This document shows positions 1-8,049 of a stretch of 64,000 bases of DNA, in pieces; within the stretch, counting starts at the first letter, position 1, and the number at the start of each line of letters is the position of its first letter. A program made the position numbers and the translations under genes. This stretch comes from Paenibacillus sp. Root52 (GTDB lineage Bacteria > Bacillota > Bacilli > Paenibacillales > Paenibacillaceae), in NCBI RefSeq assembly GCF_001426865.1, contig NZ_LMFO01000034.1, positions 155,881 through 219,880 on the forward strand. The letters run 5' to 3'. Below the pieces are notes generated by a model. That model was not told the origin of the DNA, made no database searches, and saw only the letters and a list, made by a program, of their open reading frames with translations.

Positions 1-813
1 AAACCGATTTGTGTATGGAATAACCAAAATTATTCGTTTGACTTCACGCACATTTCCATTCCATTGATGGTAGAGGGAAAATCCAATCGTGTAAAAATTC
101 GTACATTGATCATCGACAAAGACCATCGAAACGTTGAACTTTTGAAGCACAAACGGGGTACGCTCCGTGTCACGAAAAGCTCAGGTAAGTGGGTAGCCCA
201 AATTGCAGTCACCATGCCAATAACTGAAAAAACAGGTATGCGGGTTTTGGGCGTTGATTTAGGGCTAAAAGTCCCTGCCGTAGCCGTTACAGATGATGAT
301 CAAGCTCGCTTCTTTGGGAATGGACGAGAAAACAAATACAAGAAGCGGAAGTTTCGTAGTGTTCGTAAAAAGCTAGGAAAACAAAAGAAAGTGAACGCTA
401 TTCGCAAGTTAGATCATAAAGAACAACGATGGATGAAAGACAAAGACCACAAAGTTAGTCGTGAAATCGTGAATTTCGCCATCGAGAATAAGATTTCTGT
501 CATTCGTTTAGAGCAACTAACGAATATTAGGCAGACGACAAGAACAAGTCGTAAAAACGAAAAGAATCTACATACATGGTCATTCTACCGTTTGGCACAG
601 TTCATTGAATACAAAGCAAATATGACAGGGATCAAAGTAGAATATGTGAACCCTGCATATACAAGTCAAACCTGCCCAGACTGTTCAAAAAAGAACAAGG
701 CGCAAGACAGAAGATATACGTGCCCATGTGGATTCAAGAAACATCGAGATATCGTTGGGGCGATGAATATTCGCTACGCAACTGTGATTGGCGGTAACAG
801 TCAATCAGCCTAA
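1..813 (+). CDS. tnpB: TnpB-family RNA-guided endonuclease (IS605 OrfB), 5'-partial
   Basis: The frame is open from base 1, so the N-terminus lies outside the window; 270 residues are visible. A RuvC-like core is seen: GVDLGLK (first Asp, bases about 250-270), an IRLEQL motif with the conserved Glu, and RDIVGAMNI with the final Asp. A four-cysteine zinc ribbon (CPDC ... CPCG) lies between the last two. These residues are the ones known for TnpB nucleases of IS200/IS605 elements, so the protein looks catalytically intact in the visible part. Known family members are guided by an RNA made from the element's right end, which is present just downstream. Basic, lysine-rich stretches fit RNA binding. 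It could be called an IS1341-type transposase by older annotation. Confidence 0.9.
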   Translation, partial: KPICVWNNQNYSFDFTHISIPLMVEGKSNRVKIRTLIIDKDHRNVELLKHKRGTLRVTKSSGKWVAQIAVTMPITEKTGMRVLGVDLGLKVPAVAVTDDDQARFFGNGRENKYKKRKFRSVRKKLGKQKKVNAIRKLDHKEQRWMKDKDHKVSREIVNFAIENKISVIRLEQLTNIRQTTRTSRKNEKNLHTWSFYRLAQFIEYKANMTGIKVEYVNPAYTSQTCPDCSKKNKAQDRRYTCPCGFKKHRDIVGAMNIRYATVIGGNSQSA

Positions 814-957
814 GATGCTATATGCACTGTCTTAGGAGGGGTACTGGCATACCCTATTCTTAACATCTGTCCAAAGCAGAAATGAATTGAGGACGTTAAG
901 ATAGCTAAGAATCCCAGTCACTTTAGTGACCTTGCCCCTTTAGGGGTGGGAGTGTCA
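790..957 (+). ncRNA. Putative reRNA (omega-RNA) scaffold from the element right end
   Basis: The region overlaps the last codons of tnpB and ends at the right end. Visible pairing includes CTAAGA/TCTTAG (about 813-837), GGGTA/TACCC (about 839-854) and the two-hairpin palindrome at 912-951. In known IS605 elements such a transcript guides TnpB, with the guide read from flanking DNA just past the end; here that would begin at about 958, upstream of map. The role is inferred from position and folding, not measured. Confidence 0.5.
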
Positions 958-1002
958 AAATAGAGGACAAGGTAAGATCTTAACGGACAAGGAGAAGTCG
1001 TC

Positions 1003-1749
1003 ATGATTATATTGAAAACAAAAGAGCAGATTGAACAGATGAAAAAAGCTGGTGAGATTCTTGCCGCATGCCATAGAGAAATAGCGAAAATGATTCGTCC
1101 AGGGATCACAACCAAAGAGATTGACCAATTTGCAGAAGCTTTTATGAAGAAAAATGGCGCAACGCCGGAGCAAAAAGGGTATAACGGATACCAATTTGCG
1201 ACATGTGCTTCAGTAAACGACGTAATCTGCCATGGTTTTCCCGGGAAATATGTGTTGCAGGACGGCGATATCGTAACGATTGATATGGTCGTGAATCTGA
1301 ACGGATGGCTTGCTGATTCTGCATGGTCTTATGCGGTAGGGCAAGTTACACCAGAAGCACAACATCTACTAGATGTGACCAAGAACTCGCTATATAAAGG
1401 CATTGAACTCGCTGTAGTCGGCAACCGGATCGGTGATATATCACATGCGATCCAAACGTATGCTGAAGGCGAAGGGTTGTCGGTTGTTCGTGAGTTTATC
1501 GGGCATGGCATTGGCGAGAAAATGCATGAAGAGCCGCAGGTGCCTCACTATGGCCCGCCTCATCGTGGACCACGACTCAAAGAAGGCATGGTTATTACCA
1601 TTGAGCCTATGTTGAACATCGGTACGTTCCGTAGTAAGCTTGATTCAGATGGTTGGACGGCGCGTACAATGGATGGAAGCTTGTCTGCTCAATATGAGCA
1701 CACCATTGCCATTACAGCAGATGGTCCGGTGATTCTGACGGCTCAATAA
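1003..1749 (+). CDS. map: Methionine aminopeptidase, type I
   Basis: The 248-residue protein removes the initiator methionine from nascent proteins in the cytoplasm. The five metal ligands expected of the family are at Asp94, Asp105, His168, Glu201 and Glu232, in the motifs IDMVV, ADSAW, GHGIGEKMHEEP, ITIEPM and YEHTI. Length is normal for a bare type I enzyme without an N-terminal extension. The start is supported by AAGGAG at 989-994. It stands alone instead of in the secY-adk ribosomal cluster where the main map gene usually lies, so it is probably a second copy, like B. subtilis YflG. An IS605-type element ends about 45 bp upstream and may have altered its promoter. Confidence 0.92.
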   Translation: MIILKTKEQIEQMKKAGEILAACHREIAKMIRPGITTKEIDQFAEAFMKKNGATPEQKGYNGYQFATCASVNDVICHGFPGKYVLQDGDIVTIDMVVNLNGWLADSAWSYAVGQVTPEAQHLLDVTKNSLYKGIELAVVGNRIGDISHAIQTYAEGEGLSVVREFIGHGIGEKMHEEPQVPHYGPPHRGPRLKEGMVITIEPMLNIGTFRSKLDSDGWTARTMDGSLSAQYEHTIAITADGPVILTAQ

Positions 1750-1792
1750 GGAAGTATGGCTGAGACTCAATCACTATAATTTTAGTAATTTC

Positions 1793-1825
1793 AAGGCGGC
1801 CCACGTTTGTGATCCGCCTGTTTCG
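1793..1825 (+). terminator. Possible terminator of map
   Basis: AGGCGG (1794-1799) and CCGCCT (1814-1819) can pair, followed by TGTTTCGGTTT. The T tract is poor, so this is a weak call. Confidence 0.4.
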
Positions 1826-1844
1826 GTTTAAAATATAAGAGTGT

Positions 1845-1885
1845 GTTCAAAAAGTCCTGTTTTCAGTACTGCGGACGATTTGAAC
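1845..1885. repeat. Fragment of MITE-like repeat (family A)
   Basis: The sequence GTTCAAAAAGTCC followed by TGTTTTCAGTACT resembles the left end of the repeat at 38654-38679 near nrdB (about 21 of 26 positions agree). Only the left end is present here, ending near a second TTTGAACTAA; the body of the element is missing. Confidence 0.5.
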
Positions 1886-1985
1886 TAATTTCTATGAAGA
1901 GGCAATAACATATCGTGCCGGTGGTAGAGTATGAGCGTAAGCGAGAGTTTAATTCTGATCCACTGGTTACAAGGAGGTCATTAAG

Positions 1986-2999
1986 ATGTCTGAAAATGAA
2001 CAGATCGTACTTGCATCTCGTCCGGAAGGTGCACCATCCCGTGACAATTTCCAATTTATAAATACACCACTTCCTGAACCGGAAGCAGGACAGGTTCTGG
2101 TTCGTACATTATATTTGTCGGTTGACCCGTATATGCGAGGTCGGATGAAGGATACAAAGTCCTATTCACCACCTTATGCGCTGAACGAAGTGATTAAAGG
2201 CGGAGCAATTGGTCAAGTGGTGGAGTCCTCGGAGCCTAATCTGCGCAAGGGTGACCTTGTGACGGGTATGTGGGGCTGGCAACGTTATGCGGCAGTTAAT
2301 ACGGGAGATCTTTCACTGATCGATACCGAGGAAGCTCCATTGACTGCATATTTGGGTGCGGTTGGTCTAACGGGGCTAACGGCATATTTCGGGATGGAGG
2401 ATATCGGTAAACCTAAGGAAGGCGAGACTGTCGTTGTATCCGGCGCAGCAGGTGCTGTAGGGATGATCGCAGGGCAGATTGCCAAGATCGTAGGCGCTCG
2501 TGTCATAGGTATTGCTGGTTCTGATGAGAAATGTGCATACCTCAAAGACAAATTAGGATTCGACGTGGTATTGAATTATAAACAAGAGAGCGATATGTCT
2601 GCTGCCATTGAACGGGTATGCCCGGATGGTGTAGATGTATATTTTGATAATGTCGGCGGCGAAATTTCCGATGCGGTGTTACGCCACATTAATCGAAATG
2701 CGCGTATTCCATTGTGTGGACAGATCTCTTCCTATAACTTGGAAAAGCCAGATATCGGTATGCGTCCGCAGACTCTGCTGTTAACCAATACAGCACTGAT
2801 GAAGGGATTCCTCTTGGGTGACTACGCCAAGTCCTTTAAGGAAGGTCGTGCGAAGTTAGCCAAATGGATCAAAGCAGGTCATATTCAATATGAGGAAAAT
2901 ATTGTGGAAGGTTTCGAACAGACACCTGAAGCATTTATGGGTCTCTTCTCAGGGGATAATCTGGGTAAACAACTGGTGAAGGTTGCCGATCCGGAGTAA
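1986..2999 (+). CDS. yfmJ: YfmJ-like zinc-independent medium-chain NADP-dependent oxidoreductase
   Basis: This 337-residue protein belongs to the MDR superfamily branch that includes leukotriene B4 12-hydroxydehydrogenase/prostaglandin reductases and B. subtilis YfmJ. These enzymes reduce double bonds of alpha,beta-unsaturated carbonyls with NADPH. The N-terminal substrate domain carries the SVDPYMRGRM stretch, and the nucleotide-binding fold has the AAGAVG motif (about residues 153-158). The structural zinc cysteine cluster of alcohol dehydrogenases is absent, as expected. AAGGAGG at about 1971-1977 sets the start. The gene appears monocistronic and ends before a long hairpin. The exact substrate cannot be read from sequence. 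Confidence 0.85.
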   Translation: MSENEQIVLASRPEGAPSRDNFQFINTPLPEPEAGQVLVRTLYLSVDPYMRGRMKDTKSYSPPYALNEVIKGGAIGQVVESSEPNLRKGDLVTGMWGWQRYAAVNTGDLSLIDTEEAPLTAYLGAVGLTGLTAYFGMEDIGKPKEGETVVVSGAAGAVGMIAGQIAKIVGARVIGIAGSDEKCAYLKDKLGFDVVLNYKQESDMSAAIERVCPDGVDVYFDNVGGEISDAVLRHINRNARIPLCGQISSYNLEKPDIGMRPQTLLLTNTALMKGFLLGDYAKSFKEGRAKLAKWIKAGHIQYEENIVEGFEQTPEAFMGLFSGDNLGKQLVKVADPE

Positions 3000-3091
3000 A
3001 TGTAGATGAAATGATGAAATGAAGTGTACTTCCATATTGGTTCTGTGACTGAATTCCGATGGAATGCAGCCCTATAGAACGCCTATCCCAA

Positions 3092-3134
3092 AAAGACACG
3101 TTCTTCCGCATAGCTATGCAGAGAACGTGTCTTT
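3092..3134. terminator. Long hairpin between yfmJ and the ccdC-like gene, possibly bidirectional
   Basis: Perfect 13-bp arms at 3092-3104 and 3122-3134 (AAAGACACGTTCT and its complement) enclose a second perfect palindrome, GCATAGCTATGC (3108-3119). It lies between convergent genes. The T tract is short on either side. Confidence 0.7.
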
Positions 3135-3174
3135 GGTGTGTTTATATGTGTGAATAGAATGGAGCAGAGAGGGT

Positions 3175-3663
3175 TTAGGCTTCCTCTGCACTAAGCACTT
3201 CTTTATAGTGCTTGTACATGTACACACGCCAGCGCACGATCATACCGAAGGCGAGCAGGAAGAATAGTCCACCTGTCTGTGGAATGGATATATAACGCTG
3301 GATGACTTCATGCAATATGAGCCGCACAGCGAGCAGTCCAAGCAGGATAAAAGCGAAGCTGCGCGAACGCGTTGCGAATATTTCACCGTTAATCCGCTCG
3401 AAGCGAGTACTGCGAATAAGCGGATACGAGAAAATAAACCAACCAACAAGCAGTGCAATGGCTGCCCACAGCAGTGGGACATGCGTTTCAGGAACGACGA
3501 ACATGAGAAAACCTGTGCTCATACCAAGCGGGGGGATCAGGATTTTACGAATCGTGACTGGGCGATGGCTGGCTTTCATGCGAATGAAAATGGCAAGCAA
3601 CGCCATGATGAGCATCCCTAGAGTTGCACCGATCTGAAGGTAAAATGGACTAATTTGAGCCAC
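3175..3663 (-). CDS. CcdC-family membrane protein
   Basis: The predicted protein has about 162 residues, like B. subtilis CcdC (160). It is almost entirely hydrophobic, with about five membrane segments and the family-like stretch KILIPPLGMSTGFLMF. CcdC proteins occur near cytochrome c biogenesis genes in Bacillus, but their molecular role is not settled, and no such gene is near here. I start at the GTG at 3663 because AAGAGGGA lies just upstream of it. An upstream ATG (3714) lacks a ribosome site and would add a charged 17-residue tail unlike the family. Confidence 0.7.
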   Translation of the reverse strand: MAQISPFYLQIGATLGMLIMALLAIFIRMKASHRPVTIRKILIPPLGMSTGFLMFVVPETHVPLLWAAIALLVGWFIFSYPLIRSTRFERINGEIFATRSRSFAFILLGLLAVRLILHEVIQRYISIPQTGGLFFLLAFGMIVRWRVYMYKHYKEVLSAEEA

Positions 3664-3772
3664 GAAGATATCCCTCTTTCTGGAATAATATATTGCTGAA
3701 GCCATTCGGATCATTATGTGAAATCTCAGAATTTTCTTTCCCTATTATATCACAAACGTAGTTTGCCGATAG

Positions 3773-3817
3773 AATGCTTAGTAAGCATTTTGACCGTATC
3801 TAAGGACGGCTAATAAT
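3773..3817 (+). promoter_or_regulatory. Palindromic operator and candidate promoter for the HEAT/glycosyltransferase operon
   Basis: AATGCTTAGTAAGCATT (3773-3789) is a perfect 8-1-8 palindrome in the divergent gap between the ccdC-like and HEAT genes. TTGACC (3790-3795) follows at once and AATAAT lies 16 bases on, so the palindrome would abut the -35 box. Which regulator binds is unknown. Confidence 0.4.
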
Positions 3818-3925
3818 CAGCAGATCATAAGTATATCGCACCGGTTGTAAGACGAACATTGTGCTTTGGAAATGGTTACTAGTGTAACCAATGGTGGGCG
3901 GTTTATTCGATTGAGGGGATAAGTC

Positions 3926-5080
3926 ATGAGTGAGTATATGAGAGACAAAATGCAGTGGTTCGGAAGATCCATGTCCGGGTGGACGGAAACGGGAAGTAAC
4001 TATTTGGTTCAGGCGACCGGATTAATCTGTGGAGGCGTATTCGTGATACTTCTCGTCATTTATCTCATCTTGTTGTGGAGAAATCAGATGAAGAAACGAA
4101 CGCTAAAACTCCAAAAAAGAGCATTCCGCGACCTAATCGCTGATGATTCTGCACTTCGTCATTATTTTGCAGGAGGTGAGATTACACCTAAGCTGCTGGA
4201 TATGAGGAAAGTTCAGCAAGAAGCGTTACAGGAAGTGTTACTGCAACAATTAGAGGAAAGTACGGATGATCTCCAAAAGGAAAAGGTTCGCCACCTCGCA
4301 GGCCAGGCATTTGGTGCGTTGTACCGGACCAAGCTTAGTTCGATGAAATGGAGTCAACGTATTAATACATTGCTCTACATAGAGCAGTTTCAGATGACGG
4401 AACTCCTGCCTAGGCTGGAAGAGATGATGCGTTCTTCGTTATGCACGAATCAGGAGCGATTTATTATTCTGAGAATGTACGCTAGGACAGGCTATGTACG
4501 CTTAGTGAAAGAGTTGCTCAGGCAAAACACAGCGATGTCGGATTCGCAATATTTGCAGATTATGCTATTAGTTACGGATAAGATCTGGGAGAAAGTCATT
4601 GATCACTATGAGCAGCTTCCTATGCAGGCAAAGTATAACGTCGTGGATGCGATGCGCATTCGGAATGTGCAAACGACGAGAGAGCTGGCATTACTAGAAC
4701 GACTGCTATTCGAAGACCACGTAGAGCAGCGCATCTTTTCGCTTCGTGCTCTAGCCCAGATCGGTAGGATGAGTGATGGGACCAAGGAAAAGCTACTGCT
4801 GGCTTGGCATGAAGAGAGAGGTATTCGATCACGTCTAGAACGACTCATGTACGCTAGGTTGTTGGGACGTGTTCACACAGAGGGATTTATTGAGCATCTG
4901 AATGGGCTTATGGGTGATCCCGCTTACGAAATAAGGCAGGAAGCTGCTAACTCTCTCGCTCAATATGATCAAGGAATCGAGAAATTACGCTGCGTAGCAC
5001 GGGTACATCCGGACAAATACGCGAGGCAGATAGCGGAAGAAACGCTGGAAAGGAAGCAGTATGAACGAAAGATGGCTTGA
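3926..5080 (+). CDS. Membrane-anchored HEAT-repeat protein
   Basis: The 384-residue protein has one clear membrane segment (about residues 30-51, GLICGGVFVILLVIYLILLW) followed by a basic stop-transfer stretch. The long soluble C-terminal part is built of helical repeats, clearest at about residues 240-375 (LRALAQIGR ... IRQEAANSLAQY). HEAT repeats usually serve as protein-binding scaffolds. GGGGATAAGTC precedes the ATG. It overlaps the next gene, a glycosyltransferase, by 20 bp, so the two are surely co-translated. The likely role is to hold or regulate that membrane enzyme in making or sensing a surface polysaccharide; this is inference from the pairing. Confidence 0.75.
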   Translation: MSEYMRDKMQWFGRSMSGWTETGSNYLVQATGLICGGVFVILLVIYLILLWRNQMKKRTLKLQKRAFRDLIADDSALRHYFAGGEITPKLLDMRKVQQEALQEVLLQQLEESTDDLQKEKVRHLAGQAFGALYRTKLSSMKWSQRINTLLYIEQFQMTELLPRLEEMMRSSLCTNQERFIILRMYARTGYVRLVKELLRQNTAMSDSQYLQIMLLVTDKIWEKVIDHYEQLPMQAKYNVVDAMRIRNVQTTRELALLERLLFEDHVEQRIFSLRALAQIGRMSDGTKEKLLLAWHEERGIRSRLERLMYARLLGRVHTEGFIEHLNGLMGDPAYEIRQEAANSLAQYDQGIEKLRCVARVHPDKYARQIAEETLERKQYERKMA

Positions 5081-6533
5081 GCTGCTGCAGAGTTTAATTC
5101 TGTTATGTTATAAAGGCATATGGATCTACCTCGTTGTTGTGATCATCGCATGTATTTGGTTATTTCTAGCGGCGGTTCGTACGATGGTGCGAAAAAAGGA
5201 TCTAGATCTGCTTCACTATGATGAAGTGCTTAATGAAGCACTCGCTCCTCCGGTATCTGTACTTCTTCCCGTACATAATCGAGAGAAGACTATTATTGCG
5301 GACGTATCCCATCTCCTTGATATCCACTATGGATGCTATGAAGTGATTGTTATTAATGATGGATCAACAGACGGTACGATGGAACGCTTAATGGAAGTGT
5401 ATGAGCTGTCTACCGTGAAGAGCAAGATCCATTACTCCAGTATTGGGCAGGCGGTTGGAGAGATTAGAGGTGCATATCGATCACTGCGATATGACAATCT
5501 TGTCGTGGTCGACAAGCAATATGGAGGACACTCCGATGCGTTGAATGCGGGGATACGTGTGTCTCAGTATCCGTATTTTGCATCCATTGGCCCTACGACC
5601 ATGCTAGACAAATATGCATTTGTAAAAATGATGAAGCCCGTTATGGCTGCGTTGCCGGGTGAAGAGATCATCGCTTGTGGCGGGCGGTTAGAGCTTGCGA
5701 ACTCGCAGAGGATGTCCTGCTCCAGATTTCATATTCAAGGAGAGAAGCCGGCTGCAGCTCTTCCAAGAAGTCCACTGCTTATGATGCAGAGGATAGAGTA
5801 TATCCGTGCATTTCTCATCAGTGGAATGGGCTTGGTTAGATACAATATCAATACGTTATTGTTTACGTCAGAAGCTTTTGGTTTGTTCAAAAGAAGTTAT
5901 GTTATGGAAATCGGAGGATTTAATCCTGATCCAAGAATGGCTCATCTAGAGCTGATCATGCGTCTTCATAAGCACATGAAACAGATCAAGGGCAGGGGAC
6001 GAATCGTATATATTGACGACCCTGTATGCAGTATGAAAGCACCCGAGTCATGTACTGGGCTGCACCAGCAGCGTATACGCTGGCATCGTCAGTTGACCAA
6101 TACGATGTGGGAGCAACGGGAGATGGCAGGCAATCCGAAGTATGGTTGGATGGGCATGGTGACGATCCCGTATTTTATCATGGTAGAGTTAATTGGGCCT
6201 GTCTTGGAGATCGGGACGTTGTTGCTATTATGGGTAGGTCTGCTGCTGCCATTTGTGGAGAACAGTCTACTGGTTGTGCTGGGTATGCTCTTAGTGCTCT
6301 ATGGTTCACTTCTATCTGCGGCAGTCATTCTATTCGAAGTATGGCTGGCACGCAAAAGGTACACGGCACGTGAAGTCACGCGTCTGTTCTTGTATGCATT
6401 ATCTGAATCGTTCTGGTTCAGACCGATGAATAATATCTTCCGTATTCATGGACTTATCAAGGCGATTTGGAGTCTAAGAGGGCATGGCGGATCAGGAGGT
6501 TCGGCTTATTCGGAGCTTCACGCAGATAAGTAA
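5061..6533 (+). CDS. Membrane family-2 glycosyltransferase with atypical catalytic motifs
   Basis: The 490-residue protein has an N-terminal membrane helix (about 20-40), a GT2 domain, and about three C-terminal membrane helices (about 366-430), the layout of processive polysaccharide synthases. The nucleotide-sugar motif is seen (VLLPVHNREK, INDGSTDG at 98-105, GGHSDALNAG at 155-164) and so is the C-terminal QQRIRW motif (336-341). However, the acidic DxD-type motif expected after GGHSDALNAG reads SIGPTTML (175-182), and the usual acidic TED-type dyad region reads MAHLEL (293-298). Synthesis of a long glycan by the canonical mechanism is therefore doubtful. It is translationally coupled to the HEAT-repeat gene. 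It could be a partner or regulator of another synthase. Confidence 0.75.
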   Translation: MNERWLELLQSLILLCYKGIWIYLVVVIIACIWLFLAAVRTMVRKKDLDLLHYDEVLNEALAPPVSVLLPVHNREKTIIADVSHLLDIHYGCYEVIVINDGSTDGTMERLMEVYELSTVKSKIHYSSIGQAVGEIRGAYRSLRYDNLVVVDKQYGGHSDALNAGIRVSQYPYFASIGPTTMLDKYAFVKMMKPVMAALPGEEIIACGGRLELANSQRMSCSRFHIQGEKPAAALPRSPLLMMQRIEYIRAFLISGMGLVRYNINTLLFTSEAFGLFKRSYVMEIGGFNPDPRMAHLELIMRLHKHMKQIKGRGRIVYIDDPVCSMKAPESCTGLHQQRIRWHRQLTNTMWEQREMAGNPKYGWMGMVTIPYFIMVELIGPVLEIGTLLLLWVGLLLPFVENSLLVVLGMLLVLYGSLLSAAVILFEVWLARKRYTAREVTRLFLYALSESFWFRPMNNIFRIHGLIKAIWSLRGHGGSGGSAYSELHADK

Positions 6534-6636
6534 ACGGGTCATGCAGTGACACACTATAATGGAGTTGAACTGTATGTGTATCGTGTAGGATAGGGTCATG
6601 TGCCCAGAGCCTAGGTAGGCCACGATCATATGGAAC

Positions 6637-6670
6637 AAGAGGGTTGCAGGGATTATGCTGCAGCCCTCTT
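6637..6670. terminator. Terminator between convergent glycosyltransferase and tetR genes
   Basis: Arms of 13 bp at 6637-6649 (AAGAGGGTTGCAG) and 6658-6670 pair with one G-T wobble. T tracts are short, but the position between convergent genes fits. Confidence 0.7.
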
Positions 6671-6698
6671 GCGCGTTATGAGGTAATGGGCGGAGCAG

Positions 6699-7274
6699 TT
6701 AACTGTCTTTACTGCGTTGTTTTAGCCCGTCTAGGAAGGATGAAATGGTGAAGTGCAGGCTCTCGCTAGGTTCAAAATTCATGGCAAACCCACCTTGTGC
6801 GCCAATGGAGGCAAAGCCATGGCACAAACTTCGTAGGCCACGCACCGCATGTAGTGCATCGGCTTCGGACAGTCTATACGGCTGTAAAGAGTTCAGCAAC
6901 AACTGTAGCGCTACAGTGCTGGCCGCGGCGAGCTGCGGCTCATCCCGATCAGGGGCATGGAAGGAAGCCTCGTAAAGCCCGGGATGTTGGCGTACAAAAT
7001 CAATATAGGCGGTAGCGATATCCTGAATGGCTTCGCTACCGACACGTCCTGCGGCGGCCACGGTTAGTGCCTGGCCGAGCTGCTCTACTGACATCAGCGC
7101 AAGCTCCTGGCGAAGCCCGGGTAGACCGCTGATGTGGTTATAAAGCGACGGGGAGCGCACATCGAGCCGCTGGGCCAATGCGGCCAGCGTCAGCGAATGG
7201 AATCCGTCGCTATCAGCAAGCTGGGCCGCGGCATTCAGCAGCATGCCGCGATCCAGCCCTTGCCGCGGGCTCAT
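6699..7274 (-). CDS. TetR-family transcriptional repressor
   Basis: The 191-residue protein has an N-terminal TetR helix-turn-helix (about residues 10-55; TLAALAQRLDVRSPSLYNHI) and a helical C-terminal ligand domain. Its start codon overlaps the end of the upstream MBL gene by 4 bp, so the two form an operon. Two near-identical palindromes in front of the operon (8014-8049) are the obvious operators, so autoregulation is likely. Base composition is distinctly GC-rich compared with flanking genes. The ligand is unknown, possibly a substrate of the hydrolase. Confidence 0.85.
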   Translation of the reverse strand: MSPRQGLDRGMLLNAAAQLADSDGFHSLTLAALAQRLDVRSPSLYNHISGLPGLRQELALMSVEQLGQALTVAAAGRVGSEAIQDIATAYIDFVRQHPGLYEASFHAPDRDEPQLAAASTVALQLLLNSLQPYRLSEADALHAVRGLRSLCHGFASIGAQGGFAMNFEPSESLHFTISSFLDGLKQRSKDS

Positions 7275-7996
7275 CGAAGCCCTCCGGCAAGGCGCAGCCG
7301 TTGCTCTGCGTCAGCCGTTGCCGCGCGCATCGCCGCTGCTGGCTGACGTAACATTCGTCCGTGGCCTACAGCCAGCACGGACGGTTCTAGCTCAGCCAAG
7401 CGCTTAGCGCTGGCAAGAGCAGTCTCGCGGTGCCATGTGGCTAGCGCGGGAAATGGAAAGAGGGGGCGCAACTGTCCGGCAACGGCCAAGCCGCCTTGCA
7501 GTTGATAGGCATCGCCAGCGATGAGAACACCGCTGCGCGTATCCATAAATGCCATGTGCCCTGGTGTATGACCAGGAGTAGCAATCGCCAGTAACGATCC
7601 AATGCGATCACCATCTTCCAGCATGTGATCTGGGCGGGTGTGAATGTTCTTGGGTACACTGCCGCGTACCGGCGTCTGTGGTTCATCAGGCAATAGCGAA
7701 GCATTTCCAGTGAGTAATGCACCCCCTAATGTAGAGATTAGCACCTCTACATTAGGGGGTGCATTCTTAAGACTGTCTAAGGCGCCAACATGGTCGCCAT
7801 GGGCATGAGTTAGAATCACCTTAGTAATGGGTTTGTTAAGAGATTGGGCGGTGGCTAGGATACCCTTGAGACTGAACGGCATTCCTGCATTGATCAGAGT
7901 TAATTCAGCGTCCTCTTCAACAAAATAAACGTTCACAGGGAAGAGTCGGGGTAGGAATGAAACTTGAATGACATTATATTCACGCGTAATACGCAT
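7271..7996 (-). CDS. MBL-fold metallo-hydrolase
   Basis: The 241-residue protein carries the metallo-beta-lactamase-fold signature HAHGDH (His64, His66, Asp68, His69), a later GHTPGH motif and a GDAYQ aspartate, so a dinuclear metal site is expected. Such enzymes hydrolyse thioesters, lactones and other esters; lactonase activity is possible but unproven. AAGGAGGA sets the start. Residues about 78-94 are encoded by an odd perfect 21-bp inverted repeat (7716-7765), and there the protein reads NVEVLISTLGGALL. The gene is co-transcribed with the tetR gene behind it. Confidence 0.85.
   Translation of the reverse strand: MRITREYNVIQVSFLPRLFPVNVYFVEEDAELTLINAGMPFSLKGILATAQSLNKPITKVILTHAHGDHVGALDSLKNAPPNVEVLISTLGGALLTGNASLLPDEPQTPVRGSVPKNIHTRPDHMLEDGDRIGSLLAIATPGHTPGHMAFMDTRSGVLIAGDAYQLQGGLAVAGQLRPLFPFPALATWHRETALASAKRLAELEPSVLAVGHGRMLRQPAAAMRAATADAEQRLRLAGGLR
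7716..7765. repeat. Perfect 21-bp inverted repeat inside the MBL gene
   Basis: Arms at 7716-7736 and 7745-7765 are exact reverse complements (left arm begins AATGCACCCCCTAATG), separated by 8 bases. A perfect hairpin of this size inside a coding region is very unusual. Confidence 0.9.
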
Positions 7997-8013
7997 CGTA
8001 ATTCCTCCTTAAA

Positions 8014-8049
8014 ACTAATGGTATTAGTAATATAACTAATGGCATTAGT
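8014..8049. promoter_or_regulatory. Tandem TetR operators upstream of MBL-tetR operon
   Basis: ACTAATGGTATTAGT (8014-8028) and ACTAATGGCATTAGT (8035-8049) are 15-bp palindromes; the second is a perfect 7-1-7. Their centres are 21 bp apart, two helical turns, so two dimers could bind the same face. They lie 17 bp upstream of the MBL start. Confidence 0.75.

Larger units (their letters stand above)
1..957 (+). mobile_element. IS200/IS605-family element, right part (left end outside window)
   Basis: The segment contains a TnpB-type gene followed by a palindromic right end. Bases 912-916 (TCCCA) pair with 947-951 (TGGGA) and enclose two small hairpins: GTCAC/GTGAC at 917-930 and CCCC/GGGG at 935-946. 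The end is taken at about 957, after GTGTCAA, by analogy with known IS605-like right ends. No TnpA (Y1 transposase) is visible, so the element may be an IS1341-like tnpB-only form, or tnpA may lie upstream of base 1. It sits directly before a methionine aminopeptidase gene. The boundary is inferred, not proven by an empty site. Confidence 0.7.
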
